This document shows positions 8,568-15,877 of a stretch of 64,000 bases of DNA, one piece after another (positions within the stretch are counted from its first letter, which is position 1; each line of letters begins with the position of its first letter). This DNA is from Paractinoplanes pyxinae. GTDB lineage: Bacteria > Actinomycetota > Actinomycetes > Mycobacteriales > Micromonosporaceae. Position numbers and translations under genes: made by a program. Where the stretch lies: positions 496,001 to 560,000 of the forward strand of contig NZ_JAPNTZ010000001.1 in assembly GCF_026626335.1 (NCBI RefSeq), in the 5' to 3' direction. The notes under the pieces are model-generated. The model was not told the DNA's origin. It made no database searches and saw nothing but the letters and a program-made list of their open reading frames with translations.

Positions 8568-9647
8568 ATGGACCTGGCCGCCATGCTGGCCGACCTGCGG
8601 GAGCTGGTGACGTGCGAGTCGCCCTCGGACGACCGCGCGGCCGTGGCTCGCAGCGCCGAGGTGCTGGCGGGCGTCGGCCGGCGGTTGCTGGGCGCGGAAC
8701 CGGAGCGGATCGTGCTCGACGGCCGTACCCATCTGCGGTGGCGTTTCGGCGATGGGCCGCCCCGCGTGCTGGTGCTGGGTCACCATGACACGGTGTGGCC
8801 GGTCGGATCGCTCGCTTCCCACCCGTACGAAATCGTGGGTGAGATCCTGCGCGGCCCGGGCTGCTTCGACATGAAGGCGGGGCTGGTTCAGGCCCTGCAC
8901 GCGGTGGCCGCGCTGCCCGACCGGGACGGGGTGAGCGTGCTGGTCACCGGCGACGAGGAGCTGGGCTCGCCGACCTCGCGCGAGCTCATCGAGAAGGAGG
9001 CCACCGGGTGCGCGGCCGCCCTGGTGCTGGAGGGCGCGGCCGACGGGGGCGCGCTCAAGACCGAGCGCAAAGGCGTTTCCCTTTACCGCGTACGAGTGAC
9101 CGGCCGGGCCGCCCACGCCGGGCTCGAGCCGTTCCGGGGCATCAATTCGACCATCGAGCTGGCTCACCAAGTGTTGGCCGTCCAAGCCTTGGACGATCCG
9201 GCACTTGGTACGACGGTGGTGCCGACCAGGATGACCGCGGGCACCACAACCAACACCGTGCCGGCGACGGGTGAGTTCGCCATCGACGTCCGGGCTCGCA
9301 CGGTCGCCGAGCAGGAACGGGTCGACGCCGCGCTGCTGGCCCTGACGCCGGTGCTGCCGGGCGCCCGGATCACCATCGAGGGCGGCCCCAACCGGCCGCC
9401 GCTCGAGGCCGCCGCCTCCCAAGTTTTGTTCGCGCGGGCCCTGGCCATCGACGGCAAGCTGAGCCAGGCCGCGGTCGGCGGCGCCTCGGACGGCAACTTC
9501 ACGGCCGGCGTCGGCACGCCCACGCTCGACGGGCTGGGCGCGGTCGGCGGGGGAGCGCACGCACCGGGCGAGCACGTCGTCGTGGCCGAGATCCCGCGCC
9601 GGGCGGCACTGGTGGCGGCGCTGATCCGGGAGGTGACCGGCCGATGA
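8568..9647 (+). CDS. M20-family metallopeptidase / N-acyl-amino-acid amidohydrolase
   Basis: 359 aa. Begins one base after the preceding stop (TGAGATG) and overlaps the next gene by ATGA, so it is clearly in one operon. Zinc-site motifs of the CPG2/ArgE/DapE family are present: GHHDTVWP, GCFDMKAG, TGDEELGS with the catalytic/general-base Glu pair, and the final His in GAHAPGEH. The dimerisation (lid) domain occupies about residues 170-280. With a GNAT and an N-acylamino-acid racemase directly downstream, the probable job is release of the L-amino acid from an N-succinyl (or other N-acyl) L-amino acid. A peptidase role on gamma-linked peptides is the alternative. Confidence 0.9.
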   Translation: MDLAAMLADLRELVTCESPSDDRAAVARSAEVLAGVGRRLLGAEPERIVLDGRTHLRWRFGDGPPRVLVLGHHDTVWPVGSLASHPYEIVGEILRGPGCFDMKAGLVQALHAVAALPDRDGVSVLVTGDEELGSPTSRELIEKEATGCAAALVLEGAADGGALKTERKGVSLYRVRVTGRAAHAGLEPFRGINSTIELAHQVLAVQALDDPALGTTVVPTRMTAGTTTNTVPATGEFAIDVRARTVAEQERVDAALLALTPVLPGARITIEGGPNRPPLEAAASQVLFARALAIDGKLSQAAVGGASDGNFTAGVGTPTLDGLGAVGGGAHAPGEHVVVAEIPRRAALVAALIREVTGR

Positions 9648-10486
9648 GCGACCTGCTCACCCCGGCCACGGCGGCCGACGCGGCGGCCGAGGCGGCCGGA
9701 ATCCACATCAGACCGTTGACCGAGCTGGCCGAGCTGCGCGACCTGTACGAGCTGTTCGACAGCATCTGGCACTTCAACCCGGCCAATCCGCCGGTGACCC
9801 GCGACCTGTTGCGCGCCATGAGCAAGGCCGGCAACTACGTGGTCGGCGTGTTCGACGCCAGCGGCATGATCGGGGGCTGCGTCGCCTTTTTCGCCGCCCC
9901 CGACCGGCGTGAGATGCACAGCCACATTGCCGGCGTCACCCGCGCGGCCCAGAGCCGCAGCGTCGGCCGGGCGCTCAAGCTGCATCAGCGGGCGTGGGCG
10001 CTGAGCCGGGGCGTGACCCGGGTCAGCTGGACTTACGACCCACTGGTCAGCCGCAACGCGTACTTCAACCTGGTCAAGCTGGGCGCGCTGCCGGTGCAGT
10101 ACCTGCCCGACTTCTACGGCGCGATGGGCGACTCCATGAACCGCGGCGACGACACCGACCGCCTGCTGGTGCATTGGGAACTGAATTCCCCGTACGTCGA
10201 CCAGGCGGCGCACGGAGGCCGGCCCGAGCCTCGCGACCTGACCGGCGCCGTCGTCGTCCTGGACCGCACACCGGACGGGGAACCGGCTCCCCGCCCGGCC
10301 GAGGGCCGCACAGTTCTGGTGGCGGTGCCGCCGGATATCGGCCTGCTGCGCCGCGCCGATCCGGCCAGCGCCCGGCGGTGGCGGGTGGCCGTGCGCGAGG
10401 CGCTGGCGCCGTTGATGGACAGCGGCGCCCGGGTGACCGGCTTCGACCGCGCCGGCTGGTACGTGGTGGACAGGGAGGACCGATGA
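9644..10486 (+). CDS. GNAT-superfamily acyltransferase (COG3375-like)
   Basis: 280 aa, start ATG 9644 fixed by ATGA overlap with the M20 gene; the end overlaps the racemase start by ATGA. It matches the layout of COG3375 predicted acetyltransferases: an N-terminal acceptor region, a central GNAT core with the divergent acyl-CoA loop (RAAQSRSVGRALK, about residues 103-115), then the WTYDPLVSRNAYFN motif around residue 127 and a C-terminal extension. Members encoded next to OSBS/N-succinylamino-acid racemases have been shown in Geobacillus to succinylate D-amino acids. The same reaction is inferred here from context, not from visible specificity residues. Confidence 0.87.
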   Translation: MSDLLTPATAADAAAEAAGIHIRPLTELAELRDLYELFDSIWHFNPANPPVTRDLLRAMSKAGNYVVGVFDASGMIGGCVAFFAAPDRREMHSHIAGVTRAAQSRSVGRALKLHQRAWALSRGVTRVSWTYDPLVSRNAYFNLVKLGALPVQYLPDFYGAMGDSMNRGDDTDRLLVHWELNSPYVDQAAHGGRPEPRDLTGAVVVLDRTPDGEPAPRPAEGRTVLVAVPPDIGLLRRADPASARRWRVAVREALAPLMDSGARVTGFDRAGWYVVDREDR

Positions 10487-11589
10487 AACTCACCGGGATC
10501 GAGCTGCGACGGATCCGGATGCCCTTGGTGGCCCCGTTCCGGACGTCGTTCGGCACGGCCACCGAGCGGGATGTGCTGCTGCTGCGGGCGGTCACCGACG
10601 AGGCCGAGGGCTGGGGCGAGTGCGTCGCGATGACCGATCCGCTGTACTCCAGCGAGTACGTGGAGGGGGCGGCCGACGTGCTGCGGCGCTATCTGGTGCC
10701 CGCGCTAGCCGCTCAGCCTCTGAACTCGGCGCTCGGGGTCGCCCCGGCCCTGCACCGGTTCAAGGGCCACCGGATGGCCAAGGCGGCGCTCGAGACGGCC
10801 GTGCTCGACGCCGAACTGCGCGGCGCCGGCCGGTCGTTCGCCCGCGAGCTCGGCGCCACCCAGGAACGCGTGCCGTGCGGGGTGTCGGTCGGCATCATGG
10901 ACTCGATCCCCGAACTGCTGGACGCCGTCGACGGCTATCTCGCCCAGGGATACGTCCGGATCAAGCTCAAAATCGAGCCGGGCTGGGACGTGGAACCCGT
11001 ACGCGCGGTCCGCGAACGCTTCGGCGATGAGGTCCTGCTTCAGGTGGACGCCAATACGGCGTACACGGTTGGCCAGGCGCCTTTGCTGGCCGCGCTCGAC
11101 CCTTTCGGCCTACTGCTGATCGAGCAGCCCTTGGACGAGGAGGACGTGCTCGGCCACGTCGAGCTGTCCCAGCGCGTCAAAACGCCGATCTGCCTGGACG
11201 AGTCCATTGTGTCCGCCCGATCCGCGGCCGACGCCATCCGCCTCGGCGCGTGCAGCATCATCAACGTCAAGCCGGGCCGCGTCGGCGGCTACCTCGAGGC
11301 CCGCCGCATCCACGACGTGTGCGTGGCCAACGGCATCCCCGTGTGGTGCGGCGGCATGCTCGAAACAGGCCTGGGAAGGGCGGCCAACGTGGCTTTGGCC
11401 GCCCTTCCCGGTTTCACCCTGCCCGGCGACACGTCGGCGTCCGACCGCTATTTCCGTACGGACGTCACACCCCCGTTCGTGCTGGAGGACGGCCACCTCC
11501 CCGTCCCGACGGGCCCCGGCCTCGGCGTCGAGCCGGTGCCCTCGATCCTGGCCGAGATGACCACCAGCCTGGAGTGGCTGCCGCTCTAG
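10483..11589 (+). CDS. Enolase-superfamily N-acylamino acid racemase / o-succinylbenzoate synthase-like
   Basis: 368 aa, start ATG 10483 (ATGA overlap). Muconate-lactonising-enzyme-type barrel with catalytic KxK (KLK in RIKLKIEPGWD), metal ligands Asp in VDANTAY, Glu in LIEQPLD and Asp in CLDES, and the second catalytic Lys in NVKPGRVGG. Length and the KIEPGWD motif match the NSAR/NAAAR branch. No other menaquinone gene is nearby, and the neighbours are a GNAT and an M20 amidohydrolase, so racemisation of N-acylamino acids is more likely than menaquinone synthesis. This is the last gene of the operon, followed 34 bp later by a terminator. Confidence 0.9.
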   Translation: MKLTGIELRRIRMPLVAPFRTSFGTATERDVLLLRAVTDEAEGWGECVAMTDPLYSSEYVEGAADVLRRYLVPALAAQPLNSALGVAPALHRFKGHRMAKAALETAVLDAELRGAGRSFARELGATQERVPCGVSVGIMDSIPELLDAVDGYLAQGYVRIKLKIEPGWDVEPVRAVRERFGDEVLLQVDANTAYTVGQAPLLAALDPFGLLLIEQPLDEEDVLGHVELSQRVKTPICLDESIVSARSAADAIRLGACSIINVKPGRVGGYLEARRIHDVCVANGIPVWCGGMLETGLGRAANVALAALPGFTLPGDTSASDRYFRTDVTPPFVLEDGHLPVPTGPGLGVEPVPSILAEMTTSLEWLPL

Positions 11590-11622
11590 CTCACATGCTC
11601 GAGCCCGGCCCGCGCGGCGAAA

Positions 11623-11660
11623 GGGTCGTCCTGCTCAGTGGCGGCTGAGCAAGACGACCC
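11623..11660. terminator. Bidirectional terminator between convergent genes
   Basis: Inverted repeat GGGTCGTC-C-TGCTCAG (11623-11638), loop TGGCGG, CTGAGCA-A-GACGACCC (11645-11660). This is 15 paired bases with one mismatch, symmetrical, placed between the convergent racemase (+) and secreted-protein (-) genes. Confidence 0.85.
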
Positions 11661-11672
11661 GGTCTGTCGCGG

Positions 11673-12236
11673 TCAGAGCTGGCCGAGCAGGGCCAGCAGG
11701 AAGTTGAGGATGGCGGCCAGCTGGCCGGCGGTCGGGGTGCCGTCGAGCAGGCCGGCGATGGCGCACAGCAGGTTGCCGAGCAGGTTGCCCGGGCCCGAGA
11801 CCGCGTTGATCACCAGGTGGAGCTGGTTGAGGTCGACCGTCAGGCCGAGCAGGTCGAGGTGCAGCGGGCCGAGGACCAGGTCGAGGATCCCGCAGGTGGC
11901 CTGGGCCACGACGGCGGTCGTGCTGACGGGCTGGTTGACCGTGCCGACGGCGCTGCCGGCCGAGTCGGTGAGCGTACCGGTCAGGTTGCCGGTGGCCATC
12001 AGCTTGCCGTTGCGTGCCGCGAACTTGGTCGGCGTGAAGTTGCCGGCGAAGGTGCCGGTGCCTCCCTTGGCGTCGGTGAAGCTGCCGGTGACGGGGGTGG
12101 TGGGGACGGCGCTGGCGGTGGGCGGCGCGGCCGCTTGGGCGCCGGGGGCGGCGCTGGCCACGCTCGTGCCCGCCACGACCAGCCCTAGCGCTGCGAGCAC
12201 GGACACGACGAGCATCGAGAGTCGTTGCCGGATCAT
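11673..12236 (-). CDS. Small secreted protein, function unknown
   Basis: 187 aa. Start ATG with AGGAGG five bases upstream. Clear Sec signal peptide: MIRQR then a hydrophobic run to about residue 25 and a likely AxA cleavage near SVASAAPGA. The mature part begins with Ala/Pro-rich low complexity, continues with a beta-rich segment (TGSFTDAKGGTGTFAGNFTP) and ends in a very Leu-rich, probably amphipathic or membrane-associating tail. Such proteins are common in actinomycetes and unassigned. Transcribed toward the shared terminator at 11623. Confidence 0.8.
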   Translation of the reverse strand: MIRQRLSMLVVSVLAALGLVVAGTSVASAAPGAQAAAPPTASAVPTTPVTGSFTDAKGGTGTFAGNFTPTKFAARNGKLMATGNLTGTLTDSAGSAVGTVNQPVSTTAVVAQATCGILDLVLGPLHLDLLGLTVDLNQLHLVINAVSGPGNLLGNLLCAIAGLLDGTPTAGQLAAILNFLLALLGQL

Positions 12237-12334
12237 CGTTCCTCCTGCTGCTGTGAAGTCCTGTCACCGACAAGCTTCGATGTCCGGGCGGCCCGGTCGT
12301 AGTGAGCGTTGTCATCGACGCGTGTTGACAAAAG

Positions 12335-12943
12335 TCATCCGAACCAGCCCGCAGCCTCGGCCACCCGGACCGCCTCGAGCCGGTTGCGGGCACCGGTCTT
12401 CCGCAGGATCACCGAGATGTAGTTGCGCACGGTTCCGGCGGTTAGGTGCAGCCGAGCCGCGATCTCGGGCGACGGCGCACCGGACGCGGCGACGCTCAGC
12501 ACGTCCATCTCCCGAGCCGACAGCGGACTGCGCGGTGCCGCGACCATGGCCACGGCCAGACCGGCGTCGATGACGCGTTCCCCGCGGGCCAGCTGCCGAA
12601 TGGCGCGCACCAGTTCACAGGGAGCGGCCTGAGTGCCGATGACACCCCTCGCGTGCCCGTCCAGCGCGCGGTGGAGCCGTTCCGGCGCGTCCGGCCCGGC
12701 CAGCACGAGCGTCGCACAGCGAGGCTGCTCCACGGCGAACCGGCTGAACAGGCGCAACCCGTCCTCGGTCAGCAGCTCGACGTTGACCAGAGCCACGTCC
12801 GGCGGCACGGCCCGGGCCATGTCGAGAGCTTCACCGAGCCCGTCCAGCTCGGCCACAACAGCGAAATCGTCTTGCAGGGAAAGGGTCGCGGCCAGGGCGC
12901 CGCGCAACAGATTCATGGGTTCGACAAGCAGAATGCGGATCAC
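12335..12943 (-). CDS. LuxR/NarL-type regulator with a degenerate receiver domain
   Basis: 202 aa from GTG 12943, preceded by GGGAGG. A longer TTG start at 12967 has no ribosome site. Residues 1-~120 have the receiver fold (IRILLVEP, then DVALVNVELL), but the acidic pocket DD is EP, the phospho-acceptor Asp is Asn (LVNVE), the switch Thr is Ala (LVLAG) and the conserved Lys is Gln (IGTQAAP). Residues ~140-202 are a normal LuxR helix-turn-helix (LSAREMDVLSVAA, AGTVRNYISVILRKTGA). No histidine kinase is adjacent. It is most likely a phosphorylation-independent DNA-binding regulator. Confidence 0.87.
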   Translation of the reverse strand: MIRILLVEPMNLLRGALAATLSLQDDFAVVAELDGLGEALDMARAVPPDVALVNVELLTEDGLRLFSRFAVEQPRCATLVLAGPDAPERLHRALDGHARGVIGTQAAPCELVRAIRQLARGERVIDAGLAVAMVAAPRSPLSAREMDVLSVAASGAPSPEIAARLHLTAGTVRNYISVILRKTGARNRLEAVRVAEAAGWFG

Positions 12944-13078
12944 GATGGCCTCCCAGCCAAGGTTCAAGCTTCGCGGTGGGAAGCCGGCTTCCGTCCAAAG
13001 ATCGGATCACCGGAGGCCGGCCGAAGGCCGTCGCCGGGTCATCTACACCGGCGAGGGCCGCGTCTCCAACCGCGAGTT

Positions 13079-15493
13079 CTAGCTGGGAGGACCGCAATAC
13101 CGGACAGTACGTCCGGAGCCGCCGACATCAGTCAGCGAAAGAACAGAGGCGCCGGACATCTCCGGCCGCCAAGACGACGGAACAGTGCCCACCGGAGGCG
13201 CAGAGCCCCCACCGGAGTCCCGAACATGCCCCGCACCGGCGTCATACCCGTCCGGGTGCGGCGAACCAGGAGCCGGCACACCCGGCGCCGACTTTAACGC
13301 GACACCGGCGTGCCGCTCGCCGGCTCGCTGAGCGTCGGCGTCCACTCGTCCGTCGAGTTCGTGGCCGAAGCACTCGCGCGTCAATTCAGCCATCCACGAC
13401 CAGCCTGGCAACACGCCGACACCACGGATGTCCATTCGCGCAGTACCGCTCACTCGCGCAACAGAACCGTTCATATGCGCAACCGCGGTGTTCACTCGTG
13501 CACGTTCGCTGCTCGTTTGCGCGACCATGTCGCCGACCGGCGTGGGTTGTCCGCTCGTTCGCCCAACGACGGCATCGCCCCTCGCAGCCGCGGCAATGAC
13601 GCGCGTGGCGAGGTCGGCGGCCGGCGTGAACTGACTGCTCGTCTGTGTGAAGTAGTGGTCGGCTCGCCCAGCCATGCCGCCGAGCTGAGCGATCACGTCG
13701 TAGGCCGACGAGAGCTGGCTGCTGGTTCGACCCACCAGATCGACGCCTCGTGCAAGCCCGTCGCTCATCTGCACGACCACGTCGTCGGCCCGTGCAGCAG
13801 CCTCGGTGAGACGCGTGATCAGGTCGCTGGCCGACGGGAGTTGGTTGCTCGTCCGCGCGAGGTCGTCGTCGGCTCGCTGAGCGGTGCCGCCGAGCAGAGC
13901 GAACACGTCGGTGGCCGGTATGAGCTTGTTGCTTGTTTGCGCCTCGAAGTCGCTGACTCGTGCAAGTTCGTTGCTCGTTTGCGCGACGAGATCGTTGGCC
14001 CGTGCGGTCGGGTTGATGAAGTGCGTGGCGAGGTCATTGTCCGACGGGAGCTGGTTGCTCGTTTGCGCGACGACATCGTTGGCCCGTGAAGTCGCGTCGA
14101 TGAAGTGCGTGGCGAGGTCGTTGGCCGACGGGAGCTGGTTGCTCGTTTGCGCGAGGTCGTGGTCGGCTCGCTGAGCGGTGCTGCTCAGCTGAGCAATCAC
14201 GTCGTTGGCTAACGTGAGCTCGTTGCGCGTTTGCGCGACCACGTCGTTGGCCCGTGCGAGTTCGTCGCTTACTTGCCCGACCACATTGCTGGCCCGCGCA
14301 GTCGACTTAAGCAGCTGCGAGTCAAGGTCCTTCGCTTGCGCGATCACGTCGTTGGCTCGCGCGGCCGGATTCTTCAAGTGCGCGACCGCGTCATCGGCTC
14401 GTGCCGCTTGATCGTTCACGCGCGTGAGCAAGTCACTGGCGTGCGCAGCTGGGTTGTTCGCCCGCGCGACCACGTTGATCGCTCGGGCGGGCGAGGCCGC
14501 TTGCGCGAGCGTCAACGTGCCCGGGGCCTCCTGCTCGCCGCCCGGCCCGACTGATGCCACCTGCGCTCGAACCACGGGGACTGTCCGTTGCGTAACCGTT
14601 CGAACAGTGCCTTGGACGGCTGTAGGGATCTTCAACTGCACTGCTGGGCGGTCGACGGCAGATGCTGCGCGTTTGGTGGGTGGGAGGTCGGCGGGCCCGG
14701 CGCGTCCCGGCACTGTGGTGATCGGGAGTGCGCGTTCGGCGTTCGACGCTTCGCGTCTGACGATCGCCGGTTCGGCGTTGCCGGCCGTTTCTGCGTTCGA
14801 GTGTCGCGTGACTGAGCGTTTGATGGCCGAAGTTGCGCGTTTGGTGGCCGTGGGCTTGGTGGGTCTTGAAGATTGCGGCACGGCGTGGTGCGTGGCTGAG
14901 GAGAGTGCGCGTCCGGCGTTCGGCAGTGCGCGTTTGGTCATCGCAGAGGCTTTTGGCCGGGGCGCCTTGTGCGGGTCGGCGTTACTCGGCGCGCCCTGCA
15001 GCGGAGTGCCCTTTGTGAGGGCGACGGCGTGTTTCGGCTTGGCAGTCTTCTTGAGGGCGGCGACTTGCTTCGAGGCGGCGGCCTTCTTGGGGGCGACGGC
15101 CTTCCTCGAGGTCGGGGCGGCGGCATGTTTCGAGGTGGCGGGCTGCCTTGAGGCGGCGACGTGTTTCGGAGCGGCGGCTTGCTTCGCGGTGTCGACCGTG
15201 ACCGGCCGGGGGGTCGCGTTCTTGGAGCTAACGGACTGCCCTTCCGCCGGCCTGCGCTTGGCGTCCTTGAGCTTCGGCGCGCTGGGGGGCGGGCGAGTCT
15301 TGGTGACGTCGCCAGTCAGTTTGGGCGCGGTGGGGGACACGTTGGTGCTCGACTGTGGAATGGTCGGACCGTCGTCGGCGTGGGCGGGGTGGTCGAGCAG
15401 GCTCAGGGCGAAGTAGGCGGCCACGGCCAGGCCGGCCAGGATCAGGAGGCGGGCAGCGCGCTGAGCTGCGGCAATTGCCGTGAACCCGCGCAT
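13079..15493 (-). CDS. Membrane-anchored protein of 14-residue coiled-coil repeats
   Basis: 804 aa, start ATG 15493 with GGGAGG seven bases upstream. A 12-codon longer frame lacks a ribosome site. N-terminal anchor/signal about residues 12-38 (LLILAGLAVAAYFALSLLD), then ~250 residues of Ala/Lys/Pro low complexity (AAPK, AASK motifs), then about 20-25 copies of a 14-residue unit of the form xARANDVVAQTSNx (about residues 330-670), then a ~120-residue unique Gly/Pro/Ser tail. Hydrophobic or small residues fall at positions 1, 4, 8 and 11 of each unit, i.e. two heptads, so a long helical rod is predicted. I recognise no family. A cell-surface or periplasmic stalk is the simplest reading. The 5' two thirds are Lys-rich and could bind polyanions. 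The gene is flanked by an unrelated regulator and enzyme. Confidence 0.72.
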   Translation of the reverse strand: MRGFTAIAAAQRAARLLILAGLAVAAYFALSLLDHPAHADDGPTIPQSSTNVSPTAPKLTGDVTKTRPPPSAPKLKDAKRRPAEGQSVSSKNATPRPVTVDTAKQAAAPKHVAASRQPATSKHAAAPTSRKAVAPKKAAASKQVAALKKTAKPKHAVALTKGTPLQGAPSNADPHKAPRPKASAMTKRALPNAGRALSSATHHAVPQSSRPTKPTATKRATSAIKRSVTRHSNAETAGNAEPAIVRREASNAERALPITTVPGRAGPADLPPTKRAASAVDRPAVQLKIPTAVQGTVRTVTQRTVPVVRAQVASVGPGGEQEAPGTLTLAQAASPARAINVVARANNPAAHASDLLTRVNDQAARADDAVAHLKNPAARANDVIAQAKDLDSQLLKSTARASNVVGQVSDELARANDVVAQTRNELTLANDVIAQLSSTAQRADHDLAQTSNQLPSANDLATHFIDATSRANDVVAQTSNQLPSDNDLATHFINPTARANDLVAQTSNELARVSDFEAQTSNKLIPATDVFALLGGTAQRADDDLARTSNQLPSASDLITRLTEAAARADDVVVQMSDGLARGVDLVGRTSSQLSSAYDVIAQLGGMAGRADHYFTQTSSQFTPAADLATRVIAAAARGDAVVGRTSGQPTPVGDMVAQTSSERARVNTAVAHMNGSVARVSGTARMDIRGVGVLPGWSWMAELTRECFGHELDGRVDADAQRAGERHAGVALKSAPGVPAPGSPHPDGYDAGAGHVRDSGGGSAPPVGTVPSSWRPEMSGASVLSLTDVGGSGRTVRYCGPPS
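13440..14490 (-). repeat. Degenerate 42-bp tandem repeat inside the coiled-coil gene
   Basis: The coding DNA repeats every 42 bp (14 codons) for about 1 kb, e.g. units starting LARANDVV, LTLANDVI, AQRADHDL, LPSANDLA, TSRANDVV, LPSDNDLA and TARANDLV follow one another exactly 14 residues apart. On the + strand the recurring words are TCGTTGGCC and CGTTTGCGCGA. Boundaries are approximate. Confidence 0.8.
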
Positions 15494-15877
15494 GACAACA
15501 CCTCCCGCCGGCGCGGCTCGTCGATCCATCGATGTTCGCCTACCCGTTCAGTGCGGGCTGACACCGACTTCGGTGTGCCGTTTCGGCTAAACCGGGAAAG
15601 AGCCGGTTTGACCCGCTGTGTGAGGGCGAATGGCTCGCCTAAGTGAGCGCGTCGGGGCGAACTGTGGCTCGATGTCGGTGTGCTGCTGCAGCGGCTGGCC
15701 CTGGCCGAGAACGTGACCGCTCAGCTGAGTCAGTGCTTCGGGCGTCTGCGGCCCGATGTCGTTGTGCTGCTGCAGTGCCTTGCCTCGGCCGAGGACGGGA
15801 CGGCCCGGTGATCACGCCAGCTTGGGCAGCCGACCCGATGATGAACGGCGCTAATCGGGCTTCGACGGGTGAGGGGT
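15494..15877. other. 384-bp intergenic region with palindromes and a coding-like 84-bp repeat
   Basis: Holds the promoter region of the coiled-coil gene. Two inverted repeats are seen: ACACCGA-CT-TCGGTGT (15561-15576) and AAACCGG-7 nt-CCGGTTT (15589-15609). Near 15671 and 15755 a 21-bp word (GATGTCG.TGTGCTGCTGCAG) recurs 84 bp apart in one open frame ending TGA at about 15809. That frame has no convincing start and no recognisable product. No other gene found. Confidence 0.55.
15561..15609. promoter_or_regulatory. Pair of palindromes upstream of the coiled-coil gene
   Basis: A 16-bp palindrome at 15561-15576 (7-bp arms, 2-nt centre) and a second inverted repeat with 7-bp arms at 15589-15609 lie 68-116 bp upstream of start codon 15493. 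Their position suits operators. Alternatively the second could be a weak terminator for leftward transcription from the lyase gene. Confidence 0.35.

Noticed and set aside
5282..8584. An 1,100-codon open frame antisense to the S9-S12 fusion gene, and similar long antisense frames at 52217-55783, 55699-59502 and 59725-63843
   Set aside because: They are complementary-strand shadows produced by high GC at third codon positions. Their proteins are Arg/His/Gln/Gly-rich with no motif, while the sense strands carry complete enzyme motifs.
10483..11589. Calling the racemase gene menC (menaquinone o-succinylbenzoate synthase)
   Set aside because: Its operon partners are a GNAT and an M20 enzyme and no men gene is nearby; dual OSBS/NSAR activity remains possible.
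13030..13082. A gene-end-like stretch on the + strand (YTGEGRVSNREF-stop)
   Set aside because: No upstream continuation with coding character or start; too short to support a gene remnant.
13310..14089. A 259-codon rightward frame inside the repeat gene, with REVVVGSLS-like repeats
   Set aside because: Any tandem repeat of period divisible by 3 gives repeats in all frames. Only the leftward frame has a membrane anchor, a ribosome site and full length.
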